Shown here: piece by piece, positions 50,962 to 59,409 of the stretch | How the letters are laid out: each line of letters begins with the position of its first letter | Numbering within the stretch: position 1 is the first letter of the stretch | Assembly (NCBI GenBank): GCA_041082235.1 | Contig: JBDOIG010000079.1 | Coordinates: 6,026-70,025, forward strand | Direction: 5' to 3' | Source of the DNA: CALJEL01 sp041082235 | Lineage (GTDB): Bacteria > Nitrospirota > Thermodesulfovibrionia > Thermodesulfovibrionales > CALJEL01 | Length of the DNA stretch: 64,000 nucleotides | The notes under the pieces: generated by a model | The model's database searches: none | Told to the model about the DNA's origin: nothing | The model's input: only the letters and a program-made list of their open reading frames with translations | Position numbers and translations under genes: made by a program

Positions 50962-53132
50962 AAGCCTATAGAAACATAGTTATACTCCTTTTGCTGCTCA
51001 GTCTGTTTTTTGCTATGAATATTTATCTCTTCACGAGATTTATAAAACTTGGTAATGAACCCCTTTATGCAATACTTTTTCTCGCAGGGATTAATCTTAA
51101 TCTTCTTGCCCTGCTAACACTTTTCTTCTATGTTGGTAAGAGCCTGCTCAGACTCTATATAGACAGAAAAAGGGGGGTTCCGGGACATAGATTCCAGATC
51201 CAGCTCGTGAGTATCTTTGTAATCCTTACCCTCATACCGGGGATGTTTCTCTTTATTATAGGAAGTGGTCTTGTGACAGGTTATATTGACAGATGGATGA
51301 CACCTCAAGGTCTTTCCTCTCTTGAGCGATCGCTTGCAATGGCAAGGACATATTATGAAGACAAAAAGGCTCAGCTTAAATCTGAAGGGCAGAGGCTGAG
51401 GGATGTTATTAACAGAAGTCGTGGTTCAGAAGAGAGATATCCGAAATCGGAGATCAAAGGCGGGATCCCCAGAAAATCGTCAGATTTTCTGGGGTACGAG
51501 TATGGCGTATGGGAAATAATTAAATCTCCTGATGATGAACTTGCAAAAGAGGCATGGCTTAAAGGAGAATCCTCCGACATATTAAAGACAGATGAAGCCG
51601 AATATATAAGGATAGCCCTTCGTTCAGAAAGGGGAATTTTGAAGGGCGCCTTAAAGGTTCTGCCAGAAATAACAGAGTCAGTGGAGAGATTAAAAAGAGA
51701 TTATGAGGAACTTTCTCTAAAATTAAAATGGAAGTTTCCTCTCAAGATAAATTTTGTTATGACCTTTGGTTTTTTTACACTTCTTATTATAATGCTTGCC
51801 CTGTGGACTGGTTTGAAGATATCAAAAAGGATAACAGTGCCTGTGGCAGAACTTACCGAGGCAACCATGGCCGTAGCATCAGGGAATCTTGATGTACGGC
51901 TAAAGACAGAACAGGGCCGTAATGATGAAATTGGCTATTTAATAAAAAACTTCAATTTTATGATAGAGGAGCTCAAAAACAGTAAAGATGAATTGCAGGA
52001 GGCATACAGGCAGACAGAGGAGCAAAGGATAAGATTATCAAGCATACTTGAGCATATCCACACGGGTGTCCTTTTTATTGATAGTAATGGCGCAATAGTA
52101 TCTATAAATAAGGCAGCAGAAAAGATACTTGGTATTTCTCAGGATGGGTTTTTGGGAAGAAATTATAAAGACCTTCTTTACTACATTGGCTCGGATGAGC
52201 TGGATAAACTCATAAGAGGTATAAGGCTCAGGGACCTCAAAGGGATAGAAAAGGAGATAAGGCTTACAATCAAAGAAAGGTCATTAATCCTCAGGGTATT
52301 CATAACAGGCTTGATAATACCTGAAAAGAAGGGTTTGGTGCACCCCAAAAAATCCAAAGATTTTTTGGAACCACCTGAGGTTATAGGTTTAATAGTGGTC
52401 TTTGATGACATCACTGATATTGTTAATGCCCAGAGGGCTATGGCATGGCAGGAGATAGCCTCGAAGATTGCCCATGAGGTCAAAAACCCCCTTACACCAA
52501 TAAAATTATCCACCGAAAGACTTATAAAAAAGTGGCAGCAGAAAGACAGTGATTTTGGTGAGGTCTTTGAAAGCTCTACAAGGACTATTATAAGAGAGGT
52601 GGAGAGTCTGAGAAGGCTTGTGTCTGATTTTTCCCAGTTTGGCAGGATGCCGCAGATTAAAAAGAGGCCTGTTGATTTAAGGGAGATATTAAGGGAGGTT
52701 TATTATCTTTATGCCGGTTTTAAGGACATAAGAATGCATCTTGAACTGCCTCCTCATGAGGTAGTTGTTGAATTGGACCCTGAGCAGATAAAAAGGGTTT
52801 TTATCAATGTAGTTGATAATGCAATTGAGGCTATAAAGAGCGGCCGTGATTCAACTGTTAGTATTGGGTCTGAAGGGAAAGGAAATATTTATATAAGTCT
52901 TGATATTGATTATGATACAAGTCAGGTGAGGGTAACGATTGCAGACGACGGCCCCGGGATATCTGATGATATAAAGGATAAACTTTTTATGCCTCATTTT
53001 ACCACCAAAAAGGGAGGTTCAGGTCTGGGACTTGCAATTGCAAACAGGATTGTCACAGAACACAGGGGATTGATTAAAGTAAAAGACAATGAACCTAAGG
53101 GGGCAGTCTTTATAATAGAAATACCTTTATAA
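50958..53132 (+). CDS. ntrY: NtrY-type sensor histidine kinase
   Basis: The 724-residue product has hydrophobic helices near residues 6-28, 38-60, 86-110 and 270-290. An extracytoplasmic stretch of about 160 residues follows the third helix. HAMP, PAS, HisKA and HATPase_c domains come next (EIASKIAHEVKNPLTPIKLS, NVVDNAIEAI, ADDGPGISDDIKDKLFMPHFTTKKGGSGLGL). The layout matches NtrY. Two PKKS-type palindromes are inside: residues about 169-181 (GIPRKSSDFLGYE) in the sensor region and about 461-471 (HPKKSKDFLEPP) in the PAS domain between strands. It is coupled to DUF4390 upstream (4-nt overlap) and ntrX downstream (13 nt). Confidence 0.92.
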   Translation: MKAYRNIVILLLLLSLFFAMNIYLFTRFIKLGNEPLYAILFLAGINLNLLALLTLFFYVGKSLLRLYIDRKRGVPGHRFQIQLVSIFVILTLIPGMFLFIIGSGLVTGYIDRWMTPQGLSSLERSLAMARTYYEDKKAQLKSEGQRLRDVINRSRGSEERYPKSEIKGGIPRKSSDFLGYEYGVWEIIKSPDDELAKEAWLKGESSDILKTDEAEYIRIALRSERGILKGALKVLPEITESVERLKRDYEELSLKLKWKFPLKINFVMTFGFFTLLIIMLALWTGLKISKRITVPVAELTEATMAVASGNLDVRLKTEQGRNDEIGYLIKNFNFMIEELKNSKDELQEAYRQTEEQRIRLSSILEHIHTGVLFIDSNGAIVSINKAAEKILGISQDGFLGRNYKDLLYYIGSDELDKLIRGIRLRDLKGIEKEIRLTIKERSLILRVFITGLIIPEKKGLVHPKKSKDFLEPPEVIGLIVVFDDITDIVNAQRAMAWQEIASKIAHEVKNPLTPIKLSTERLIKKWQQKDSDFGEVFESSTRTIIREVESLRRLVSDFSQFGRMPQIKKRPVDLREILREVYYLYAGFKDIRMHLELPPHEVVVELDPEQIKRVFINVVDNAIEAIKSGRDSTVSIGSEGKGNIYISLDIDYDTSQVRVTIADDGPGISDDIKDKLFMPHFTTKKGGSGLGLAIANRIVTEHRGLIKVKDNEPKGAVFIIEIPL
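51467..51494. repeat. PKKS-type palindromic element inside ntrY (first copy)
   Basis: CCCCAGAAAATC and GATTTTCTGGGG form a perfect 12-bp stem with loop GTCA. It is read in the common phase as IPRKSSDFLG. The A-to-G change in the left arm is matched by a T-to-C change in the right arm, so pairing is conserved by compensation. Confidence 0.82.
52345..52368. repeat. PKKS-type palindromic element inside ntrY (second copy)
   Basis: CCAAAAAATC and GATTTTTTGG form a perfect 10-bp stem with loop CAAA. Outside it GGTG and CACC (52337-52340, 52372-52375) also pair. It encodes HPKKSKDFLE in the common phase. Confidence 0.8.
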
Positions 53133-53145
53133 AAAGAGGGAGAGC

Positions 53146-54513
53146 ATGGCTTATTTGATACTGGTTATAGATGACGAGGAAGGCATAAGAGAGAGCCTCA
53201 AAGGGATCCTTGAAGATGAGGGTTATGAGGTCCTCGGTGCTGAGAGTGCAGAGGAAGGGATGAAGATATTTGAAGAGCAATCACCTGACCTTGTGCTTCT
53301 TGACATATGGTTACCTGGCATGGACGGGATAGAGGCATTAAAGAGGATGCGGGACAGAAGACCTTCTGTCCCTGTAATAATTATATCTGGTCATGGAACA
53401 ATAGAGCTTGCGGTAAAGGCCTCAAAACTCGGTGCATATGATTTTCTTGAAAAACCCCTTTCCCTTGAAAGGGTCCTTATAACAGTTAAAAGGGCACTGG
53501 ATGTAGCAGCTCTTGAGGGTACACTCAAGGCATTAAAAGAAGAGACAAAAGGTCGTTTCAGGCTTGTTGGTGAATCTTCTGCAATAAAACACCTCAAGGC
53601 CCAGATTGATATTGTTGCACCTTCTTCAAGCATGGTACTCATTACCGGAGAGAGTGGTTCAGGAAAGGAGCTGGTGGCAAGGCTCATTCACGAGAGGAGT
53701 CCACGGCAGGGGTATCCTTTTATTGAGGTAAATTGTGCAGCCATACCACGGGAGCTTATTGAAAGCGAACTCTTTGGCCATGAAAGAGGTTCTTTTACAG
53801 GTGCTGTGGAGAGGAAAAAGGGGAAATTTGAGCTTGCTGATGGGGGAACCCTTTTCCTTGATGAGATCGGAGATATGTCAAAGGAAGCACAGGCAAAGGT
53901 CTTAAGGGTTATAGAAACAAAGGAATTTCAAAGGGTTGGGGGAGGTAAAAATATAAAGGTTGATGTAAGAATAATAGCAGCTACAAATAAGGACCTTCAG
54001 GAAGAAGTTAGAAAGGGAAATTTCAGGGAAGATCTCTTCTTCAGGTTAAATGTGATCCCCTTACGGGTTCCTCCATTAAGAGAGAGGAAAGAGGACATAC
54101 CCCTTCTTGTAGAGCATTTTTTAACCCTCATAGCATCTGAATATGGCAAGCCAAAAAAGAGATTGGCAGAAGAAGCCATGAAGCTTCTTACAGAGTATAA
54201 CTGGCCTGGCAATGTGAGGGAGTTAAGGAATCTCGTGGAGAGGCTCTTTATTATGTCTCAGGGAGAGGTTATCAGACCAGAAGATATTGAATCTTCTTTC
54301 GACCTTCAATCCTCAGGGTTTCATTCCTATTTCAAATTCAATACACTCAGGGAGGCACGGGAGGCCTTTGAAAGAGATTTTATACTTAAAAAACTTGAGG
54401 AGAATAACTGGAATATCTCTAAAACAGCAGAGGCAATAAGTCTTGAAAGGACAGCGTTGTATAGGAAGCTTAAACATCTTGGGATTACAGAGGCTGGCCA
54501 GCGGTCTGATTGA
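53146..54513 (+). CDS. ntrX: NtrX-type sigma-54-dependent response regulator
   Basis: The 455-residue product has a receiver domain (LVIDDEEGIRESLKGILEDEGY, LVLLDIWLPGMDG with the phospho-Asp) and an AAA+ domain with Walker A ITGESGSGKELVARLIH. The sigma-54 contact loop reads GSFTGA instead of the usual GAFTGA, a variant that still occurs in NtrX-type proteins. The C-terminal HTH (WNISKTAEAISLERTALYRKLKHLG) is Fis-like. It pairs with the NtrY gene just upstream. Its 3' end overlaps the end of the convergent cobA-hemD gene by 29 nt. Confidence 0.94.
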   Translation: MAYLILVIDDEEGIRESLKGILEDEGYEVLGAESAEEGMKIFEEQSPDLVLLDIWLPGMDGIEALKRMRDRRPSVPVIIISGHGTIELAVKASKLGAYDFLEKPLSLERVLITVKRALDVAALEGTLKALKEETKGRFRLVGESSAIKHLKAQIDIVAPSSSMVLITGESGSGKELVARLIHERSPRQGYPFIEVNCAAIPRELIESELFGHERGSFTGAVERKKGKFELADGGTLFLDEIGDMSKEAQAKVLRVIETKEFQRVGGGKNIKVDVRIIAATNKDLQEEVRKGNFREDLFFRLNVIPLRVPPLRERKEDIPLLVEHFLTLIASEYGKPKKRLAEEAMKLLTEYNWPGNVRELRNLVERLFIMSQGEVIRPEDIESSFDLQSSGFHSYFKFNTLREAREAFERDFILKKLEENNWNISKTAEAISLERTALYRKLKHLGITEAGQRSD

Positions 54514-56026
54514 AAGACCCGAGATATTCAACTATTGCCTTCACCATGTCTTCATTTGTTGCCCTTTCGGGCATGATGGAGACCTTGAGTCCAGAGGATT
54601 CAATTGCCCTTTTTGTAACAGGCCCTATGACTGCTATCTTCACATCCCTTAAAAACTCCTTTGCCTCCTCTCCAATCATTTCTATAAAATTATTAAATGT
54701 AGCGCCACTTGTAAAGACCGCAATGGTAATCCGTCCCTCTTTTAGAAATCTCTTTATCCTCTTTGCATGGGTCTCTGGCTTTATGGATCTATATGTAACA
54801 GGTGCATCCACATGACCACCAAGGGCCTTTATCCTTTCAGGTATTACCTCCCTTGCATTTTCTGCCCTTGGGAAAAGTATATTAATACCTCCCAGATTTT
54901 CCTTATAAAGCCCTTTAAATGCCTTCACCACACCCTCTGCCCTGAATTCTTCGGGAACAAGATCAACCAGGATGCCATATTTTTTTAATTCTTCCTCAGT
55001 TTTTATGCCTACCGCACATATCTTTATACCCTTGAGGGCCCTTACATCCAGACCTATTTTGAGCATCCTTTCCATGAAATACCTGACACCTGAAGAAGAG
55101 GTAAAGATGATCCATTGATAGGTCTGGAGTCTTGATAAAGAGTTATCAAGTTCTGTCCAGTCTGAGGGAGGGATAATCTCTATGGTTGGAAATTCTATTA
55201 TCTCTGCTCCAAGGTGCTCCAGTTTTTCATAGGCCTCTGATTCCTTTCCTGTAATCAGTATCCTCTGACCGAAGAGGGGTTTTTTTTCATACCAGAGGAG
55301 CACATCTCTGAGCCTTACCACTTCACCGATTATAAATATAGCAGGTGGTTTAATCTGTCTTTCTCTTACCAGCTCAGGTATGGTACTGAGGGTACCTGTA
55401 ATTGTAACCTGATCCGCCCTCGTTCCCCATCTTATAAGCGCAGCAGGGGTGTTGGGGTCTTTACCATTACTGATAAGCCTTTGCGTGATGGAGTCAAGAT
55501 TTCTTATTGCCATCAGGAAGACAAGGGTACCATTAAGTTCTGCAAGGGCCTTCCAGTTTATTCTGCTTTCAGGTTTTGTTATATCCTCATTTCCTGTAAT
55601 AACTGTGAACAGTGAAGAAAGGTTTCTGTGTGTTAATGGGATACCTGCATAGGCTGGTACCGCAATTGCAGAAGTGATGCCTGGTATTATCTCAAAGGAT
55701 ATACCCTCCCTTGCAAGTACCTCAGCCTCTTCCCCTCCCCTGCCAAATACAAAGGGGTCTCCACCCTTAAGCCTGCAGACGATCTTTCCCTCTTTTGCCT
55801 TTTTAACCAGAATGCTGTTTATCTCTTCCTGGGTCATTTCATGGTGACCACCACGCTTACCAGCATAAATAAACTCAGCTTCATTTTTAAGATAGTTCAG
55901 TATCTGAGCATTTATATGAAAGTCATATACCACCACATCAGAGAGTTGCAATGCCTTCAGGCCCTTAATCGTGAGAAGCCCTATATCACCAGGGCCAGCT
56001 CCAACGATGTAAACCTTACCTGCCAT
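54485..56026 (-). CDS. cobA-hemD: Fused uroporphyrinogen-III C-methyltransferase and uroporphyrinogen-III synthase (CobA-HemD)
   Basis: The 513-residue product has two parts. Residues 1-240 are the SAM-dependent methyltransferase (YIVGAGPGDIGLLTIKGLKAL, GKRGGHHEMTQEEIN, LKGGDPFVFGRGGEEAEVL, VPAYAGIPLTHR). Residues from about 255 to 500 are HemD (RILITGKESEAYEKLEHLGAEIIEFPTIEIIP, IIFTSSSGVRYFMERML, FTSGATFNNFIEMI), which closes the tetrapyrrole ring. The fusion is common in anaerobes. It feeds siroheme, cobalamin and haem routes. It is the last gene of the minus-strand hem operon, with a 55-residue ORF just upstream overlapping its start by 11 nt. Confidence 0.95.
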   Translation of the reverse strand: MAGKVYIVGAGPGDIGLLTIKGLKALQLSDVVVYDFHINAQILNYLKNEAEFIYAGKRGGHHEMTQEEINSILVKKAKEGKIVCRLKGGDPFVFGRGGEEAEVLAREGISFEIIPGITSAIAVPAYAGIPLTHRNLSSLFTVITGNEDITKPESRINWKALAELNGTLVFLMAIRNLDSITQRLISNGKDPNTPAALIRWGTRADQVTITGTLSTIPELVRERQIKPPAIFIIGEVVRLRDVLLWYEKKPLFGQRILITGKESEAYEKLEHLGAEIIEFPTIEIIPPSDWTELDNSLSRLQTYQWIIFTSSSGVRYFMERMLKIGLDVRALKGIKICAVGIKTEEELKKYGILVDLVPEEFRAEGVVKAFKGLYKENLGGINILFPRAENAREVIPERIKALGGHVDAPVTYRSIKPETHAKRIKRFLKEGRITIAVFTSGATFNNFIEMIGEEAKEFLRDVKIAVIGPVTKRAIESSGLKVSIMPERATNEDMVKAIVEYLGSFNQTAGQPL

Positions 56027-56183
56027 ATCTGTCCTTTATTTGTTTTGCAAACTCCATGATATCAGGCAATTTATTTTTAACAGTGATAATATTCAGCCAG
56101 CCAGAAAGATAGGCCAAAGAAACCTCTCCTTTTTCTTTAAGTTTGAGCAAGACCTTCTGAAGGTCTTCCAGATTCCTATCCAT
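56016..56183 (-). CDS. Small protein of 55 residues between hemC and cobA-hemD, unrecognised
   Basis: ATG at 56181-56183 opens a frame of 55 residues, MDRNLEDLQKVLLKLKEKGE, then a mostly helical remainder with a short aromatic segment (LAYLSGWLNIITV) and a Lys/Arg-rich end. Its stop lies 8-10 nt inside the cobA-hemD gene, an arrangement typical of translational coupling. A GGTTTCAGGGATGG context weakly supports the start. No family is recognised. It may act with heme or siroheme synthesis, by position only. Confidence 0.55.
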   Translation of the reverse strand: MDRNLEDLQKVLLKLKEKGEVSLAYLSGWLNIITVKNKLPDIMEFAKQIKDRYGR

Positions 56184-56219
56184 CCCTGAAACCTTTAATT
56201 AAGATCTATTTGCAAAGGT

Positions 56220-56242
56220 GCAGAAGGCTTCCGAGCTTCTGC
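56220..56242. repeat. Small hairpin between hemC and the small ORF
   Basis: GCAGAAG (56220-56226) pairs with CTTCTGC (56236-56242), loop GCTTCCGAG. No T run follows on either side, so its role is unclear. Confidence 0.4.
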
Positions 56243-56264
56243 TTACTTATAGTTTTGGTGTCCT

Positions 56265-57269
56265 TTAATATTGTTTATAAACCTCATCCAGGATCTCTTT
56301 AGCTCCCTTGTTTAGGAGGTCTTCAGCAAGGGCTACACCAAGCCTTTCTGCCTTATCCATTATACCCTTCTGACAGGCCCCTTTGTCTTCAAAAGAAATA
56401 CCTGCAAAAGCATCTTCTATATGCCCTTTAATGAGCCTGTCTCCACTGAGAGAACCCACAAGCCCATCCATAACAAGCCTTCCATCAAGGAGTCTTGCAT
56501 GTGCAGCAATAGGAACCTGACAGCCACCTTCAAGTTTTTTAAGGAATGCCCTTTCTGCAATTACTTCAATGGAGGTTTTACAGTCATTCAAGGGCTGGAT
56601 CAGGGAATTGATAAACTCATCGTCAATCCTGCATTCTATGCCGATTGCCCCCTGGCCTATTGCCGGAAGACTTAACTCGGGAGGTAGTATCTCTGTTATC
56701 CTGCGCTGCCAGCCAAGCCTTTTAATGCCAGCTGCAGCCAGTATCATGGCATCAAACTGACCCTCATCCAGCTTCCTGAACCTTGTATCAAGATTGCCCC
56801 TTAACTGTATTATTTGAAGATCAGGTCTTATACTCAGGAGCTGACAAGCCCTCCTGAGACTGCTTGTGCCAAGCCTTGCACCTTTTGGAAGGTCTTTAAA
56901 GGTTTTATATTTAAAAATACCGCTTTGTTTTGATATCTGACTGATAAAGGCATCTCTTGGGTCCTCTCTCTTACATATTGCAGCCAGATGAAGTCCATCC
57001 GGGATGACGGTGGGTACATCCTTCATGCTGTGAACTGCAAGGTCGATTTCCTTCCTTAATAAGGCCTCTTCAATCTCTTTTACGAAGAGTCCTTTGCCAC
57101 CTACCTTTGCAAGAGGGACATCAAGTATCTTGTCTCCTGAGGTCTTTATTTTTTTGAGTTCTATCTCCAGATCCGGTGAGAGTCTTAATAGTTCATTTTT
57201 AACCCATTCAGACTGCCACAGCGCAAGCTTTGAACCCCTTGTGCCAATAACTATTTTTTTTCTCTTCAT
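56265..57269 (-). CDS. hemC: Porphobilinogen deaminase (hydroxymethylbilane synthase)
   Basis: The 334-residue product joins four porphobilinogens into hydroxymethylbilane. Signatures are VIGTRGSKLALWQSEWVKNEL, GKGLFVKEIEEALLRKEIDLAVHSMKDVPT, LGTSSLRRACQLLSIRPDLQI with RGNLDTRFRKLDEGQFDAMILA, and LEGGCQVPIAAHARL with the dipyrromethane-binding cysteine. It overlaps the end of hemA by 4 nt (ATGA), so expression is coupled. The usual length is about 310, and the extra residues are at the C-terminus. Confidence 0.96.
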   Translation of the reverse strand: MKRKKIVIGTRGSKLALWQSEWVKNELLRLSPDLEIELKKIKTSGDKILDVPLAKVGGKGLFVKEIEEALLRKEIDLAVHSMKDVPTVIPDGLHLAAICKREDPRDAFISQISKQSGIFKYKTFKDLPKGARLGTSSLRRACQLLSIRPDLQIIQLRGNLDTRFRKLDEGQFDAMILAAAGIKRLGWQRRITEILPPELSLPAIGQGAIGIECRIDDEFINSLIQPLNDCKTSIEVIAERAFLKKLEGGCQVPIAAHARLLDGRLVMDGLVGSLSGDRLIKGHIEDAFAGISFEDKGACQKGIMDKAERLGVALAEDLLNKGAKEILDEVYKQY

Positions 57270-58525
57270 TCATCTTCTCCATTAAGGGAATACAATTTTT
57301 TTATAGTTGCGATCAATATATCTTTATCTTCACTGTCATTCTTCAGGGCTGCTGTAGGAGGATGTATAAGTTTATTGACAATCACCGTCGCAAGCTGTAT
57401 CACTGCCTTTTTTTCCCGCTCATCCATGGATGGAAATTTATTGAAGAAGTCTTTAAGCTCTGTCTCCTTTATTTCTTCAGCCCTTTTCCTCAGGGCTACA
57501 ATGGTGGGAACTGAGTCAAGGGAATTAAACCATTTTTCAAACTTCTCTACCTCTTCATTTATTATATTCTCTGCCCGCTCTGCCTCTTTCTTTCGTTCAA
57601 GCATGTTTGCATCCACGACACCCTGAAGGTCATCTATATCATAGAGATAGACATTTTCAATCTCATTAATGGCAGGGTCAATGTTTCTTGGCACAGAGAT
57701 GTCTATCAAAAAGACCGGTCTATGCCTTCTTTCCTTCATTACATGATGCATCTGCTCTTTTGTAACCACATATCTGGAGGCACCTGTTGAGCATATAACA
57801 ATGTCTGTATGGATTAGCTCCTCAGGGAAATCTTCAAATCTTATAGCCCTTCCATTGAATTCCTTTGCAAGCTCGCAGCCCCTTTCATAAGTCCTGTTTG
57901 CAACCGTGACAGCCCTTACACCGTTTGTTATAAGATGCCTTGCTGCGAGCTCAGCCATCTCACCGGCGCCAAGGAGCATAAAACTTTTTGTTGAAAGGTC
58001 CTCAAATATCTTTTTTGCAAGTTCTACAGCAGCATAACTTATGGATACTGCATTTTCAGCAATTCTTGTTTCTGTCCTGACACGTTTTGCAGCTGATATG
58101 GCCTTTTTTACAAGGGTATTGAGAATAAGTCCAGTGGTCTTCCTCTCAAGGGCAAAATCAAAGGCATCCTTGACCTGACCGAGTATCTGAGGCTCACCAA
58201 CCACCATGGAATCAAGACTTGATGCTACTCTGAAGAGATGCCTTACAGCATCCATGTTCTTCATGATATAAAGGCTTTTTCTTAAAGTCTGAGACTCAAT
58301 GGAATGAAAACTGGAAAGAAAATTAATCAACTCCTCTGAGATATCCTCTTTTGAGTGAAGATATAATTCAACCCTGTTACAGGTGGATATGATAAAGACC
58401 TCTTTTATTAAAGGATGGCCCGCAAGCTCCTTGAGTCCTTCCTCAAGCTTTGGACCATTGAAGGCAAGCCTCTCCCTTAGCTCCACCTCTGCGGTTTTAT
58501 GATTTAAACCTATAACAGTTATCAT
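57266..58525 (-). CDS. hemA: Glutamyl-tRNA reductase
   Basis: Starting at ATG 58525, the product has 419 residues, the normal size. It shows ITVIGLNHKTAEVELRERLAF, the catalytic cysteine in FIISTCNRVELY, VASSLDSMVVGEPQILGQVKDAF, and the NADPH domain motif LLGAGEMAELAARHLITNG. It converts Glu-tRNA to glutamate semialdehyde, the first step of C5-pathway haem synthesis. An open frame continues upstream to 58714, but those residues do not resemble HemA and lie within the CcsA gene. The start shares one base with the CcsA stop. Confidence 0.95.
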   Translation of the reverse strand: MITVIGLNHKTAEVELRERLAFNGPKLEEGLKELAGHPLIKEVFIISTCNRVELYLHSKEDISEELINFLSSFHSIESQTLRKSLYIMKNMDAVRHLFRVASSLDSMVVGEPQILGQVKDAFDFALERKTTGLILNTLVKKAISAAKRVRTETRIAENAVSISYAAVELAKKIFEDLSTKSFMLLGAGEMAELAARHLITNGVRAVTVANRTYERGCELAKEFNGRAIRFEDFPEELIHTDIVICSTGASRYVVTKEQMHHVMKERRHRPVFLIDISVPRNIDPAINEIENVYLYDIDDLQGVVDANMLERKKEAERAENIINEEVEKFEKWFNSLDSVPTIVALRKRAEEIKETELKDFFNKFPSMDEREKKAVIQLATVIVNKLIHPPTAALKNDSEDKDILIATIKKLYSLNGEDE

Positions 58526-59343
58526 CAGCCCTTGAAACCATGATAAGTCTTCAATAATAGGGTCACACCGAAGAATGTAAACATAACAAAGATAAACCCG
58601 AGGATAGATAGAAATGCTGCCCTTCTGCCCCTCCAGCCAGCAACCAGTCTTGCATGGAGAAGCAGGGCATAGATAAACCATGTGATAAGAGACCAGGTTT
58701 CCTTTGGATCCCATCTCCAGTATGTCCCAAAGGCTGTTTCAGACCATACAGCGCCTGTAATTATGGCAAGGCTGAGAAGTGGAAAACCGAGGGTAATCAA
58801 CCTGTAATTTATTTCATCAAGGCTCTGAAGACTTGGTAGTTTGCTGAATAATCCTGAAGGATGTTTTGATTTAAGATAATATTCTTGAACGAGGTACATT
58901 ATGCCAATTACAAATGAAAGGGCAAAGGCAGCATTACCGAGAAAGGCAAGAAAGGTATGAACAGGTAACCAGTAACTTCTTAGAAGTGGATTCAGGGGCT
59001 TCAGTTCCCTTGGAAGTAAAGATGAGGATAACATTAATACAAAGATAAGTGGCATAATGAAACAACCAAGAAGCCCTAATTTATATCTTGACTCAAGGAA
59101 AAAGAACAGAACCAGGATAGCCCAGGCATAAAAGGAAGAGGCTTCATGAAGATTGGTAACAGGTAGATACCCACCCTGAAAATATCTCAGGACAATAGAA
59201 ACAGTATGAAAGAAGAATCCACCAATCGCTATATATATAACAGGTCTTGATGTGGCCCTTGACCCCATCCACAGCTCTACCATGCTTACTATGGCAGCTG
59301 CAAAATAGAGTGTTAAGGCAATCTCAAATAAAATGGTCCCCAA
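58525..59343 (-). CDS. Cytochrome c assembly protein of the CcsA/HemX type
   Basis: The 272-residue product has eight hydrophobic segments and the haem-handling WWD-like block TYWRWDPKETWSLITWFIYALLLHARL, with the His residues for external haem in VHTFLAFLG and FYAWAIL regions. Such proteins export haem and attach it to cytochromes (CcsA) or, when placed before hemA, may regulate HemA levels (HemX). Its position immediately before hemA (one-base overlap) fits the HemX reading, but the WWD motif fits CcsA. It is first in the operon; upstream at 59344-59409 lies a short untranslated gap. Confidence 0.9.
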   Translation of the reverse strand: MGTILFEIALTLYFAAAIVSMVELWMGSRATSRPVIYIAIGGFFFHTVSIVLRYFQGGYLPVTNLHEASSFYAWAILVLFFFLESRYKLGLLGCFIMPLIFVLMLSSSLLPRELKPLNPLLRSYWLPVHTFLAFLGNAAFALSFVIGIMYLVQEYYLKSKHPSGLFSKLPSLQSLDEINYRLITLGFPLLSLAIITGAVWSETAFGTYWRWDPKETWSLITWFIYALLLHARLVAGWRGRRAAFLSILGFIFVMFTFFGVTLLLKTYHGFKG

Positions 59344-59409
59344 TTTTACCTCAGCTATTACTTTCGCTGCCGAAAAGCTGGATGCCGGAAAGATAAATGC
59401 CTTCAGGTT

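Noticed and set aside
7148..52368. In-gene palindromes as intrinsic terminators or sequencing artefacts
   Set aside because: They lie in the middle of long intact frames without disrupting them, occur at similar loop sites in several genes in the same phase, and show compensatory changes. An artefact would not do this.
58526..58714. Upstream 63-residue extension of hemA
   Set aside because: The residues do not resemble glutamyl-tRNA reductase and are the antisense-free overlap with the end of the CcsA gene in another frame. The family start MITVIGLNHK is at 58525.
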